64,000 nt of DNA from Salarchaeum sp. JOR-1. GTDB lineage: Archaea > Halobacteriota > Halobacteria > Halobacteriales > Halobacteriaceae. Made by a program: the position numbers and the translations under genes. Every line of letters begins with the position of its first letter. Position 1 is the first letter of the stretch. Below the pieces are notes generated by a model, which did not search any database, was not told where the DNA came from, and saw nothing but the letters and a program-made list of their open reading frames with translations. Where the stretch lies: assembly GCF_007833275.1 (NCBI RefSeq), contig NZ_CP042241.1, positions 1,674,001 through 1,738,000 of the forward strand, written 5' to 3'. Of the stretch, positions 36,118 to 46,931 are shown piece by piece.

Positions 36118-36897
36118 ATGGATATTTTTGGCAACGGTGACGACGATGACGAGGGCCCAACCGAGACGCAACAGCGCGTTGAAACGGTCGTTGACTCCTT
36201 GCGAGCCGAGCAAATACAACTCTCGGAAGTCGTACAACGTCTTGACGGATCGGTTGAGGAGCGCCCCGTTGCGGCTCGGGTTCTGGTCCAAGCAGCCCTG
36301 CACAACTCGAATACGGTCGAAGGCATTGTTGAGGGAGTGATCGACCGGCTTGCAGAGCGAGAGCTAGCGCGTCCAGTTGCCGAAAATTTGCTCGTCTCCA
36401 CCGAGAGCTTACGTACCAATGGTATCGACTACCCGACCGTCGCAGAAGGGTCGCTTGATGCGCTCGAGGAAGCGTTCCGCCGAATCGAGACAGTACGGAC
36501 AGGGCGTTCCGAGGAAGTTCTCGGCGGGGGAGCGAGTGAGACCGTCCTCGCCACCGAACTCCGAGGCCACGCCGACTCTGTTGGGGGGCGCAAGCAGTTA
36601 GTCACCGAGGCGACCGCGGATGCGTTTGAAGCTGTACCAATGGCACTCGCGCGGCAAGCAAACATGGATCCAATCGACACATTAGTTGAGATGCGGAGCG
36701 AGTGTGAGGCTGGCAACACGGTCGGAATTAACACGGAAGAGAGCGAACTCCGGAACGGCGGGGAGTTGGCGATCAGCGAGATGGAGCTCCGGACGCGACT
36801 GACCGACGGGGTGGCGCTTGCTGGAATCGTCGCCCTCACGCAGGGCACAGTGACACAGCTTGGGACACTTACCAGCCACGATCCGAATCTAGATTGA
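36118..36897 (+). CDS. helical acidic protein of unknown function
   Basis: A 259-residue protein (starts MDIFGNGDDDDEGPTETQQR) made of amphipathic helices, including LDGSVEERPVAARVLVQAAL, and a region with GGGASETVLATELRGHADSV. No known domain, membrane segment or metal motif is visible. It lies between the XRE regulator and the giant helicase gene, which ends in convergent orientation. Confidence 0.55.
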   Translation: MDIFGNGDDDDEGPTETQQRVETVVDSLRAEQIQLSEVVQRLDGSVEERPVAARVLVQAALHNSNTVEGIVEGVIDRLAERELARPVAENLLVSTESLRTNGIDYPTVAEGSLDALEEAFRRIETVRTGRSEEVLGGGASETVLATELRGHADSVGGRKQLVTEATADAFEAVPMALARQANMDPIDTLVEMRSECEAGNTVGINTEESELRNGGELAISEMELRTRLTDGVALAGIVALTQGTVTQLGTLTSHDPNLD

Positions 36898-37105
36898 GTG
36901 CAATGCCATCCCCGCCTCCGTGTTATCGGGGGCAAATCCGGTATTCGCACTGCCGTACGCAAAGCCTGGCCATGATTCTGAGGATTGGGTCCGCCCTGCA
37001 ACAGTGGTCGATGGGTGAAGTACTGTGCCAGTCCCCGCGCTCCCGATGGTTAACAGTGCCTGGCGGCGTGTTAATTATGGAGACAGTGCTGTTGGACGCT
37101 GTTCT

Positions 37106-40100
37106 TCACCAGGCTTCGTATCCGTCGCCGTGCTCGGTAGCCTGCTTCACCTCTGCAATCTGGGTGTCGTACACTGTGCGCAGGAGGCTGAGACACAAAT
37201 TGGCTTCAACATCTGGTTGTTGCGAGCCGCTTGTCACGGTGGCGTAGTTGTCGCCTTCAGAATCAATCGTCAGATTGTATTGATCTACTGCCTCTTGGAG
37301 TGCTGTTTTCTGTGAGGGTGTGAGGCGAGTCAGATTGTGTGAGCCATTGAGATATTGGTAGTGGGTGTCTGTCTCACCGTTGTTCTCGAATGTCAGGTTG
37401 ATCCAGTGGTCCGAGTGGTCGTCCCGGTTGAGGTGCTTTTCGAAGAGGCTAGTGAGTTGGTCAGATCGATTCGAATCGTGCTTCGAACGGTCAATGGCGC
37501 CCTCAGATGAACTATGTTGGTCGATTTTCGAGCTGATATACTCTGCTGCATCGCTTATGTCGCTGGCATGTGTTCCTGTCTCGGCAAAGCGATATTTTGT
37601 GCCGTCGTTCGTTGTGAACGTGATCCATTGGGTCGCAATATTGTTTGTCGCCTCCACGTCGGTGATTTGATCGTAACTGAAGGAACGACTCTCATCTCGT
37701 TGGTCCAATCCGGCAACGTAGCAGATTCGTTGGTCGGTGATCAGGAGGAATCGGGAGCCGCTGGTTGTCTTATCGTGGTGTGGCGTTTCCTCTGTCTCAT
37801 CCGGGGATATTTTCCGTAGACCTTTGTATTGATGCCAGAATACGTATGCCAGATATTCATCCGGTCGCAGGTAGTCAACGAGTTGCTGATCGATGAGACG
37901 TCCATCCGTTTTTGTCAGAATGGTCTCTGAGAAGGAGCCTTTTGCCTGACTCACTAGTTGCGAGGGAGAGCGTTCCTCAGGGGTGCTCCTATCGCTTTGC
38001 TCGGAATTCGGATTCGTCTCACCGTGGTTCTCGGTTAGTTCTTTTAAATTTTGATCGGCAAGTGCGTGACACTGCTCTGAATCCTTCCAGTGATTCCTGA
38101 ACGCGTCCTCACTGTTGAAGACTTTCTCATCGCAGTAGGGGCAAGGAACCATCCAGCCTTTATTGGGGAAGTCCAGCCAGGGGAACGACCCATCTGAACT
38201 CTCAATGTCGAGATTGACGCTGGGTTGCTGTGTGTGTGAATCTTGCTTATCGCTATTCGATGGTGAGTCTGTCTCTGCTTGGTTAGCTGTCTCCTCAGTC
38301 GTACGTGACTCAATCGTTTCGAGGATACTGGTCCACTCTTGTTGGGAGATCTGACTTGCTTCCGGTGGAGTTGGTGCGGGACCATTGCACCGATCTGCGT
38401 TTACCCAGTGAGTTACAAATGCGTCTTTCGTGTTGTTGATGTGTGAGTCGCAGTAGGGGCAGGGGACTTGCCACTGTGATCGGTCATAGTTGAGGAAAGG
38501 GAACGACTCAGGTTCTTTTTGACCTGGTGGTGTAGCGTCCTCTGACTCCGGTTCTGATGGGTCGTCACTCGGTGCTGAAGCCGAAACAGACGGATAAATT
38601 CGAGAGAGGAGCACTGAGTCGGGGTGTTTCGTCTCGTTCAGCGTGACTTTGTCTCCCCTCTTGATGAACTCTTCCTCCTCAAGAAGACTGAGTGCCTCGC
38701 CGATACGAGTCTGAATCCGGTTCCCGCGGCGCTGGTACCCGAACAGTCGCGTCGTCTCAAGGACGATATCGTCCTCCTTGATCGCACCGCCTTCCCGGAG
38801 CACGACAGTGATTGCTTTGGCGATCTCTTCGAGTGGGATTTCGTCGATCGTTCGCGTGTCTGAATCCGTGTTAATTCGGATATCGAATTCCAGTTCGTCG
38901 AGCGGTGGCCACAGGAATTCGCCGTGTTCGTAGACCTTGTCCTGCCTCTCGAGTTCGTCGAGGCGGTTTCGGAAGATTCGTTGGACTTTCTGCCCAGCCC
39001 GTGATTGACCCCAGACATCGAGGTAGGTCTGCATCGCGGTGTCGTATTTGATGGGGCCATTCTGGACGACGGTGTCCTGAATTGAATTCCGATTTGCTTG
39101 ATCCATCCCCTGTTTGTCGGAATCGTACCGTTCGTCCCACTCAAGCGAGGGTTCTTCGAACTCGGTGATCTCGTCGTGCTCAACCTTCGAATCGACCTCC
39201 ATGACTTCGGGTTCGTGCGAGGGGATGTCAGGGTCGTCTGTGGAGAACGACTGGCCGTCGAGCAGGTCCTCAACTTTCTCGTTGATCTTTCTGATCTCGC
39301 GCTCCTGGTTGGACGCCCAGTCGGGGGACCAGATTCGGTGAATTGTCCAGCCCAACTCCTCAAGCACCATCTGCCGGGTCCGGTCTCGGTCTCGGGCTGT
39401 CTTCGAGGAGTGGTACGCGGCCCCGTCGCACTCGATACCGAGGATGAATTTCCCGGGGTGTTCTGGGTGCTTGATTGCTAAGTCGATACTGTAGCTGGAG
39501 CTCTGTACTTGCGAGACGACATCGTACCCTTCTGCTTCGAGTGCGTCGTATACCGCTTCTTCGAACTGTGAATCGAAATCGAGCGTGTCTGTCACTTCGT
39601 CGTCTCGGACGAGGGCCTGTTCGCCTTTGCGGGCGTATTCGAGGTAGTTCTTGAAGTGCTTGGCACCGGTGCTATTCGAGCCTGAGAGGTCGATGTCGCC
39701 GGGGAGCATCGAGCAGACGACCGTGATGTGTTCTTTCGCCCGCGTCACTGCCACGTTGAGGCGTCGTTCGCCACCGCTCTTGTTGATCGGGCCGAAATTC
39801 GTCGAGATCGTGCCGTCTTGAGCGGGCCCGTAGCCGACACTGAAGATCATCCGGTCTCGTTCGTCGCCCTGAACCATTTCGAGGTTCTTGATGAAGAACT
39901 CGTCGAGCACGTCGTCTTGACTGACGAACGCATCAAGCACGGGGCTCTCCTCACGTCGCTCAGCGAGCGCGTCTCGGATAGCTTGTTCTTGGGCGCTGCT
40001 GAACGCGACGACGCCGAGGCTCTTATCACTCCGTTCTTCTGCGTGTTCCTCGATTAGATCGACGACTCGCTGTGCTTCGACCTCGTTTTGTCTCGAGCCA

Positions 40101-43100
40101 CCCCGGTCGTAGACGCCGTCTTCGACGTACTCGAAGTCCACCCCAGTTTCAACGTCGGGGTCGTTCTCCGGGAACGTCCGCAGACTATTGTTGTAGTAGT
40201 GGTAGTTCGAGAATTGAATGAGTTCCTCAGTACGGCTTCGGTAGTGCCATCGGAGGTTCTTCTCGGGGAGGACAGAGGCTGTTTCTTCGAGAATGCTGTC
40301 GAGGTCTTCACGTACGTCTTCCGTGGTTTCCACGTCGGATTGGAAGAACGACGTCGGCGGGAGTTGTTTCGTGTCGCCCGCGATAACCGCTTGATCGGCA
40401 CGGATAAGACTGCTCACAGCGTCCTGCGGCATGATCTGTGAGGCCTCATCGAACACGACGGTGTCGAACTCGATTGAGTCCGCTTTGAGGTACTGCGCGA
40501 CCGACAGCGGACTCATCATGAAACACGGCGTGAGCTGCGTGATGAATGAGCCTGCTTCGTCGAACAACTCACGAAGCGGCTTGTGCTTGCGTTGCTTTTC
40601 CGCTTCTCGGCGTACGAGGACCTGCTCCGCGCTGGAGGCGTGCTCAAGATCCAACGAAGGCCGGCGTTTCGTCACTTCGTGTTGGATTTCGATCTTTGCG
40701 AGTTCCTGTTGTTCCTTGTCCAAGCGGCGGAATTCCTCGACGTACCGTTCCATCTCGTCCGCGTTGAACGATCCGAGACCTGTTTGCTCGTATACGCTGT
40801 TGAGCCATTTCGTGTAGAATCGCTTCTTGAACGCCGAGACGAGATGGTCACTCTTGTAGTCCCCCTGGAGGAACCGCTCGACGTACTTCTCACAGACTGT
40901 GTCACGGACAGTGTCCAGTTGTGAGGCGAACTGGACGCGGCGCTGCAAGGCAGGGACGTCACCACGAAGCTCCTGAAGTGTCTCCGACAGTTCGGGGAAC
41001 GACGCCTGCCGGAGTGGCGTACCATTGACCTGCATCTTTTCGATGTTCATCGCGTTCTCGAAGAACGCGGCAGCGTCGTCGTAGTCCGCGAGCGCTGCGT
41101 TCGTCCGCTCGAGTAACGGCTCCACGCTTGGAAGCGTGTTCTCAACCAGGGACTCGACGATCGGGTTCGTGAACGTGGAGTCGTGCTCGTCGAGCCTGGC
41201 GACCCACCGCTGGGCCTGGGTTAGCGTCTCCCAATCCGTATCACCGCCCTCGTACAGCGGTCCGAGACGCTCTATGACGCCCCGGAAATCTTCTCTCCGG
41301 TCTTCAATTCGCTGGACCTCTGCGAGTTTGCGTGTATCTTCGAGGAGTTGGTCATGGCTCGGATCGTAGTCGTCTCGAGCGTGGGTCGTGATCTTTCGCT
41401 TGAGCGACCGATAGCTCGGTTTGACTACCTTCAGCATTCCGTATGCTGCGAGTTCGTTGTTGAGCTCCGCGCCGTTCGCAGAGAAGAAACTCCGCTGGTA
41501 GTGGTCTGAAAGCTCATCGATGAGCGATTCGCGCTCTTGTTCCAGTTCTGCGAGTTCCTCGAACCGTCCGCCTTCCTGTGCGAACGACCCGTCGAAGAAT
41601 GCGTCTTGCCAGGCGATATCCGGGCGGTTCGAGACGTGCTGTAACAGTTGCTTCACCTCACGGAATTCAGCAAGAGAGTCCGGCCGAAGACCTAATTCAG
41701 CTTCAAGCTCGTCTGCAACGTCTTGCAGCGTCTCGATAGCTTCGACCTGCCGCTCTAGGGACTGGCGCATCGAGTCGCCAGTATCGACACCCCACTGTCG
41801 GAGCGTGGTGTGTCGCCACGGGCTCGTTTCGTAGGTGTCGATTTCCTCATCGAAGCGCGCGAGCGTCTCTAACTCATCGATGGCGGTTTCGAGTGTCTCT
41901 TGGCCCACGCTCAGTGGCTGTGTGATGCCGACATCGATGCGGGGAACGTCTGCGTGTTTGCTCACGATGCCGAACGCTTGGTACGCCGTCAGATCCCATC
42001 CGTCAGGGGAGTAGAACAGTTGTTGCCCGTATTGATTGATGGTGTCTCGCCGTTCGCGGAGTTTTCCGAGCCGTTTGGCGCGATTGTCCGCGGGTTTGAT
42101 TTGCGGGGCCTTCAGTTCGGTTTCGAGGCTCCCGAGGACGTCCGTATTGGTTGCTTTCTCACCGTGAACTTCGAGACAGAACCGACCGAGGCCGACATCG
42201 TCGAGTCGATTTTTGACCACGTCGAGTGCTGCCTGCTTTTCGCTCACGAACAGGACACGCTCGCCGGCAGCGAGTTTCTCCGCGATGATGTTCGCAATTG
42301 TCTGGCTCTTCCCGGTCCCGGGTGGTCCTTGAAGCACGAAGCTCTTGCCTCGTTTCGCCGCCTCAATTGCTTCCTGTTGACTGGAATCGGCGTCGAGCAC
42401 TTGGTACGTGTCGATGGGATCGACGACGTCGTCGAGTTCGGAGGCTTTCGGCGTCGTGATGTCTCCTTCGGCTTTTTGGAGCGGTTCCATCTCGCCGTTG
42501 AGCGCTTGGATAATTGGGTCGTCTTTGATTGCCTCTCGGTTGCGCTCGAGGTCGGAGTAGAGACTGTACTTGGTGAAGTCGAAGATCCCCAACACTGCGT
42601 CCGGTTGAATCGTCCATCGATCGAAGCCGCGCAGCGTTTCGTATACTGCTTCGAATGCGGCGTCGATCTCTGCGAGTGAGAGCGCGTTGTCCGCGGGCAG
42701 GCTAATTCCTCGTTCGGCCGCGAGTTTCTTGCGGAGCGCGGGATTGAGCCGGAGTCCTTCTGCTTTTGGTTTGAGAACGTAGTCGTGTTTCTCCTCGTCC
42801 TGAAGCGTCTTCTCTTCTAATTCGACGGGAGCGAGGAACAGTGGTGAGCGGTTCGCTTCGTCGCTGTGGTCTACGCTGTACCAACGCAACATCCCGAGCG
42901 AGATGTGCAGGGAATCGACCCCACGCTCCCGAAGGTACTGCTTGTTCTTGAGCGCGATCTGGGATAGCGAGTTTGCCGCTTCATCCGGTGCCCGCGTTGG
43001 CAGTACTTCATTCGTTGCGATGTCAGGCTGGTCGTCTTCGTCGTCCTCTGTCGGCCGTTTCCGAATGAAGAGCTCACCGTCGCCGTCAATCTCGCCGGCG

Positions 43101-46100
43101 ATAGTCGTGGGGTTCGCGTCCTCGAACGGGAGGTCTTTCGTCTTCGTTGGTTTGAATGAGACGAGTTTGTTCCGGCGGGTCAGGTCGAGCAGCTGAGATT
43201 TCCACTCGTCGATCTTTCTATCTAATGAATCGCCGTTTGCGGCGGTATCGTCGCTAACTGCTTGTTCCTCCTCGTACTCGGTGATCGGATCGACATCTTG
43301 TGCCCAGAAGATCGTCTGTTCGGGCGCACCGTTGTCCATCTCAGTACTGGGTTCTGCCTCTTGATCAGTGTCGTCTTGTTCTAGAGTTGTCTCGTCCTCT
43401 TCGACAGGTGCAGTTGTTTCGGACGTGGAATCGTCGTTGTCCGTTTCTGGTGGTTGTGATTTGGATCGCTCGCTGCTTGCGGGTTCGGGTTCTGCGGGGA
43501 ACTCTTGGAGGAGTGCCAGTGCTTCGTCCAGTTCGTCGTCGGACGAGACTGCAATCGGGAGCGGTACTTCTGATTGTGGCGCGACCGGGAGATAGATTTG
43601 TTCCTCAGGATCAATGACCTGCTGTTCGATGAGCACCGCGGCATCCTCGTCCCCCAAGCGCTCGGTTTGTGCGAGCTGATACTCAGTGACCATCTCCCCG
43701 TCACCGAACGCTTGGCGGTATTCCGCCATCTTGTGGGGGTTTCGAGAGCCCTGTTGTTCACCATAGCTCGGACTGTCATCAGTTAATCCGTCCCCGAATA
43801 CGACGTCGGTAACTGCGGCTTGCCAGCGGTTCATTGAATCATCGCCATCGACGCGATATGCCGTCCGCTCGGACTCGACAAGCCGTTCGAGAAGCGATGC
43901 GAAGGTTCGGAAGAGCTCGTAGTATTCGGCGAGCGGATTCGGCTCTACTTGCGCCGCAGTCTCATCGTCAGCGGTTGGTTCTCCGCTGTCGTCCAGTTGG
44001 TCTACGCCCGCTGCTCGCCGCGCATCGCCAATTGAGTCGAAGTAATTGTAGACGACAGTGGCACTGAATGGGGCATGTTCGTTGATGTCATTTACTGAGG
44101 GTGATTTCTCGAGTGTTGTGGCGACCTCACGGAGGCCTGAGAGGACGTCCTCCCGAGTGTACGTGCTCTGTTGCGATCCTTTGGGTTCGAACCCTGCTTC
44201 TCGAATTGCGTCGGACCACGAACCGAAGGCGTTCTCAAACTGACTGATAGCATACTCGCCCCGGTTCATCATCTCGATCTTGGTGGGCACCTCCCCGAGC
44301 TCCGTTTTCAGACGGCGAATCTCATCGAGCAGATCGTCTTCGGTGGGATGTTCCTGGTTGGATTCGGTCTCAGTACTGGAATCCGATTTCGACTGTGTGG
44401 TTTCCTCAGTGGGTGAGTCGCCTTTCACGAGGGATTCGGCTTTGTCGCTGGCCCAGATGAGACTGTCGCTATCGCGGAAGTGATAGTCTGCGAGTTCAGA
44501 TTGTAGGTACTCATGAACGTCGCTTCCAGATGACAGCCCCCACCGGTCCTGTAACGCCGCGTTCTTTGTTGGTTGGAGTCGGACGAGGTCTTCGATTCGG
44601 TTGCGCTTTGTCGCTGACAACGTCTCCGCGTCGCTCGACTCGGATTTCACCACGCTTTGCTCATTCTGTGACTTGTCGTCCGCCGTCTCTGCCGGCCCGT
44701 TTGTGTCTGTTTCGTCAGTGAGTGGTGGGTTATCCTCGCTGTGTTCCCAGGCGTATTCTTCCCATTCGCCTAGGATGGTCTCGACATCGTCGTCAGCGGC
44801 TTGCACAGCGTCGTGGAGTGCCGTCAGATCAGCCTGATTGATGATTTCCTTGTCCCACTCGTATTCCCCGTCAGCATCAAGCGAATCGATAAATTGTGCG
44901 CCCTCTCCCAAGAGCGTTCCAACGACATCGCCGTCTATCGGCCCGGACAGTGCAAAGCCAGGTAGCTTATCGAAACGGTGTCCGAGCGAGCAGAACCCTG
45001 CTGCTTGCTCGATTATCTGCTTACCGTCTTCCCGTGGGATAGCTGCGTCCTCGGTCGGGGGGACGCCGACGACGTTGTAGAACATCGCGTGCTTGGGCGT
45101 ATCGTCAGGGTTGCGAAGCACACGCCCGATGCGCTGAACGAGTTCCTGATTGACGCCACCAGTAGCCATATTGATTGCCACTGACGCGTGCTGCATATCG
45201 ACGCCTTCACCCAGCAGGTCACCGGTTCCGATGAGGACGCCCGAACTTTCCGGCTCGTCGAACTCCTCGATCGTTTCGAGCTGTTCTCCCCTGCTCTGTG
45301 AGCCAGACACGAGATACACCGAGGAGGGATTCGCCACGACGTCGGTGATCCGTGATTCTAATTCCTCGACCTGTGCGTTGCTATCCGCAAGCACGACGAC
45401 CTTCTCCGTCGTGTGATGTTCGACAACGAGATTGACCACCACATCCAATGTCGGCGAAAGGTTCCACTGTTTCGTCCGCCGCGAGAAGAGGCGGGTGACT
45501 AAGTCGCGGAACGCGTCGTCTTCTTGTTTTAGCGAGTTCCCTTCCGTCGTATGGGAGAATCGGCGGACGTCTTCGTAGGTTCGGAGTCGGCGGTCAGTCT
45601 CGAGGGATAGTTCACCTTGCCGGAGACGTTGCCGGAACTCTTGGAATGATCGTTCCGCTCGTTCTGCGGTTTTTTCGAGATCATCACCGACGACGTCGTA
45701 GGGTGCATAATGAACTTCCCAGTCAAACGAAGGAATAACGCCGTTCTTTCTCGCCTCTGTGACGGTGTATCGCTTGGCTCTAGGGCCAATACTGTTAGAA
45801 AGGCGTTCCTCGATACGTTCGCTGTCGCTACCCGCGTCGTCAACAGAACCGGACATTGCCAAGACGTTGCCATCGAATTCGTCGAGGAGTGATCCCCACT
45901 CGCTGCCGGTCGCGTAATGGTGTGCTTCGTCGAGGAGTACGAGGTCGTAGGCTACTCGGTCTTCGTTGACAAGGGACTGCGGGGTACGGAAGTGGATCGT
46001 ACCCCATTCGAGCGTGATATCGTTGCTCCCTGTCGTTCGCTCTTGGGGGATGTTGAGGTGCTTTTCGAACTCCCGCCGCCACTGTTCAAGGATGAGTTCG

Positions 46101-46906
46101 CTGTGCGCGACGATGAGCACGTCGTCGCTGCCGGTCGAATCCACGGGATCGGCTACGCCACCGATAGCTTGATCCTCTGGATGCAGTTCACCGTACTGGA
46201 GCGCAATGGCACCGAGGCCGAGGACCGTTTTCCCAGTGGCCGTTGCCATATCCACGTAGCCACGCTTGTCGTGCTCCCACCACTTTTCCAGCGCGTCGCG
46301 CTGGTGTTCCCACAGCGGCGTCATCATCTGGGGCTCGTCCAAGAGCGAAAGCAAGCCCTGCGAGGCGCTATTCTCGATTTCAGTCAACAGGAGATCGACG
46401 TTCGATGCGATGGTCTCGTTGTTGAACAGTTGCGTCGTGATGTCGGAGACCGTTGCACCAGAGAGGTCAAACGAGACACTCAGGTCCTCTCCGACGTGCC
46501 GGGTGAGTAATTTTTCGAGCACTGCCTCGGTCGCCTTTTCCACATCGTCAATGCCGAGATCACTCGTCGAAATATCATAACTGAGCTCATTGAGCTGGTA
46601 TGCCAGAAGACCGAGCTTCTCATCACTGACCTTCTCTTCCAGCACCGCGGGCAAATCGGCGTACCGCCCAGCGGATTTCTTCAGCCCCCGACGGTAATAG
46701 GTTCCTAACTCTTGGCCGAAGTTGTCCTTCGTAAGTGAGAGGTCGCTAATTTGGATGCCGGACGAGAGATCCTTCGCGGTCTCATCAATGTAGGGTGACC
46801 ACTCCGTTTTGGGCCGTTTGACGAGGAATTCGTCGTGATAGTTCTCGCCAGCGGACTGAATCCCTATCGCTCTGTCATCCGCGATATCGTCAATATTCCG
46901 TCCCAT
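37106..46906 (-). CDS. giant SF2 helicase - DUF4011/SF1 helicase - MTES_1575 nuclease fusion
   Basis: This is a single 3,266-residue reading frame. Domains in order: SF2 helicase (MATATGKT near residue 222, LLDEAHH near 330, GEGVDM and QRIGRVLRN near 592); two homing-nuclease-associated repeats (about 860-968); a domain shared with the 24421 phosphoesterase (about 1002-1140); DUF4011 (about 1235-1490); SF1 helicase (QGPPGTGKS near 1530, VFDEASQIMP near 2153, NVAVTRAKEH near 2387); PD-(D/E)XK MTES_1575-type nuclease (IECDGAAYHSS, about 2442-2540); DUF3320 (about 2585-2670); winged helix; two C2H2-like zinc fingers (PCPYCD, about 2811-2840 and 2920-2950); and a PH-like domain (about 3035-3125). 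DUF4011-helicase-nuclease proteins act as single-gene antiviral systems (Hhe type). The fused SF2 half is unusual. Confidence 0.85.
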   Translation of the reverse strand: MGRNIDDIADDRAIGIQSAGENYHDEFLVKRPKTEWSPYIDETAKDLSSGIQISDLSLTKDNFGQELGTYYRRGLKKSAGRYADLPAVLEEKVSDEKLGLLAYQLNELSYDISTSDLGIDDVEKATEAVLEKLLTRHVGEDLSVSFDLSGATVSDITTQLFNNETIASNVDLLLTEIENSASQGLLSLLDEPQMMTPLWEHQRDALEKWWEHDKRGYVDMATATGKTVLGLGAIALQYGELHPEDQAIGGVADPVDSTGSDDVLIVAHSELILEQWRREFEKHLNIPQERTTGSNDITLEWGTIHFRTPQSLVNEDRVAYDLVLLDEAHHYATGSEWGSLLDEFDGNVLAMSGSVDDAGSDSERIEERLSNSIGPRAKRYTVTEARKNGVIPSFDWEVHYAPYDVVGDDLEKTAERAERSFQEFRQRLRQGELSLETDRRLRTYEDVRRFSHTTEGNSLKQEDDAFRDLVTRLFSRRTKQWNLSPTLDVVVNLVVEHHTTEKVVVLADSNAQVEELESRITDVVANPSSVYLVSGSQSRGEQLETIEEFDEPESSGVLIGTGDLLGEGVDMQHASVAINMATGGVNQELVQRIGRVLRNPDDTPKHAMFYNVVGVPPTEDAAIPREDGKQIIEQAAGFCSLGHRFDKLPGFALSGPIDGDVVGTLLGEGAQFIDSLDADGEYEWDKEIINQADLTALHDAVQAADDDVETILGEWEEYAWEHSEDNPPLTDETDTNGPAETADDKSQNEQSVVKSESSDAETLSATKRNRIEDLVRLQPTKNAALQDRWGLSSGSDVHEYLQSELADYHFRDSDSLIWASDKAESLVKGDSPTEETTQSKSDSSTETESNQEHPTEDDLLDEIRRLKTELGEVPTKIEMMNRGEYAISQFENAFGSWSDAIREAGFEPKGSQQSTYTREDVLSGLREVATTLEKSPSVNDINEHAPFSATVVYNYFDSIGDARRAAGVDQLDDSGEPTADDETAAQVEPNPLAEYYELFRTFASLLERLVESERTAYRVDGDDSMNRWQAAVTDVVFGDGLTDDSPSYGEQQGSRNPHKMAEYRQAFGDGEMVTEYQLAQTERLGDEDAAVLIEQQVIDPEEQIYLPVAPQSEVPLPIAVSSDDELDEALALLQEFPAEPEPASSERSKSQPPETDNDDSTSETTAPVEEDETTLEQDDTDQEAEPSTEMDNGAPEQTIFWAQDVDPITEYEEEQAVSDDTAANGDSLDRKIDEWKSQLLDLTRRNKLVSFKPTKTKDLPFEDANPTTIAGEIDGDGELFIRKRPTEDDEDDQPDIATNEVLPTRAPDEAANSLSQIALKNKQYLRERGVDSLHISLGMLRWYSVDHSDEANRSPLFLAPVELEEKTLQDEEKHDYVLKPKAEGLRLNPALRKKLAAERGISLPADNALSLAEIDAAFEAVYETLRGFDRWTIQPDAVLGIFDFTKYSLYSDLERNREAIKDDPIIQALNGEMEPLQKAEGDITTPKASELDDVVDPIDTYQVLDADSSQQEAIEAAKRGKSFVLQGPPGTGKSQTIANIIAEKLAAGERVLFVSEKQAALDVVKNRLDDVGLGRFCLEVHGEKATNTDVLGSLETELKAPQIKPADNRAKRLGKLRERRDTINQYGQQLFYSPDGWDLTAYQAFGIVSKHADVPRIDVGITQPLSVGQETLETAIDELETLARFDEEIDTYETSPWRHTTLRQWGVDTGDSMRQSLERQVEAIETLQDVADELEAELGLRPDSLAEFREVKQLLQHVSNRPDIAWQDAFFDGSFAQEGGRFEELAELEQERESLIDELSDHYQRSFFSANGAELNNELAAYGMLKVVKPSYRSLKRKITTHARDDYDPSHDQLLEDTRKLAEVQRIEDRREDFRGVIERLGPLYEGGDTDWETLTQAQRWVARLDEHDSTFTNPIVESLVENTLPSVEPLLERTNAALADYDDAAAFFENAMNIEKMQVNGTPLRQASFPELSETLQELRGDVPALQRRVQFASQLDTVRDTVCEKYVERFLQGDYKSDHLVSAFKKRFYTKWLNSVYEQTGLGSFNADEMERYVEEFRRLDKEQQELAKIEIQHEVTKRRPSLDLEHASSAEQVLVRREAEKQRKHKPLRELFDEAGSFITQLTPCFMMSPLSVAQYLKADSIEFDTVVFDEASQIMPQDAVSSLIRADQAVIAGDTKQLPPTSFFQSDVETTEDVREDLDSILEETASVLPEKNLRWHYRSRTEELIQFSNYHYYNNSLRTFPENDPDVETGVDFEYVEDGVYDRGGSRQNEVEAQRVVDLIEEHAEERSDKSLGVVAFSSAQEQAIRDALAERREESPVLDAFVSQDDVLDEFFIKNLEMVQGDERDRMIFSVGYGPAQDGTISTNFGPINKSGGERRLNVAVTRAKEHITVVCSMLPGDIDLSGSNSTGAKHFKNYLEYARKGEQALVRDDEVTDTLDFDSQFEEAVYDALEAEGYDVVSQVQSSSYSIDLAIKHPEHPGKFILGIECDGAAYHSSKTARDRDRTRQMVLEELGWTIHRIWSPDWASNQEREIRKINEKVEDLLDGQSFSTDDPDIPSHEPEVMEVDSKVEHDEITEFEEPSLEWDERYDSDKQGMDQANRNSIQDTVVQNGPIKYDTAMQTYLDVWGQSRAGQKVQRIFRNRLDELERQDKVYEHGEFLWPPLDELEFDIRINTDSDTRTIDEIPLEEIAKAITVVLREGGAIKEDDIVLETTRLFGYQRRGNRIQTRIGEALSLLEEEEFIKRGDKVTLNETKHPDSVLLSRIYPSVSASAPSDDPSEPESEDATPPGQKEPESFPFLNYDRSQWQVPCPYCDSHINNTKDAFVTHWVNADRCNGPAPTPPEASQISQQEWTSILETIESRTTEETANQAETDSPSNSDKQDSHTQQPSVNLDIESSDGSFPWLDFPNKGWMVPCPYCDEKVFNSEDAFRNHWKDSEQCHALADQNLKELTENHGETNPNSEQSDRSTPEERSPSQLVSQAKGSFSETILTKTDGRLIDQQLVDYLRPDEYLAYVFWHQYKGLRKISPDETEETPHHDKTTSGSRFLLITDQRICYVAGLDQRDESRSFSYDQITDVEATNNIATQWITFTTNDGTKYRFAETGTHASDISDAAEYISSKIDQHSSSEGAIDRSKHDSNRSDQLTSLFEKHLNRDDHSDHWINLTFENNGETDTHYQYLNGSHNLTRLTPSQKTALQEAVDQYNLTIDSEGDNYATVTSGSQQPDVEANLCLSLLRTVYDTQIAEVKQATEHGDGYEAW

Positions 46907-46931
46907 GATGAAACGCGGAGGCTGTCTCTTC

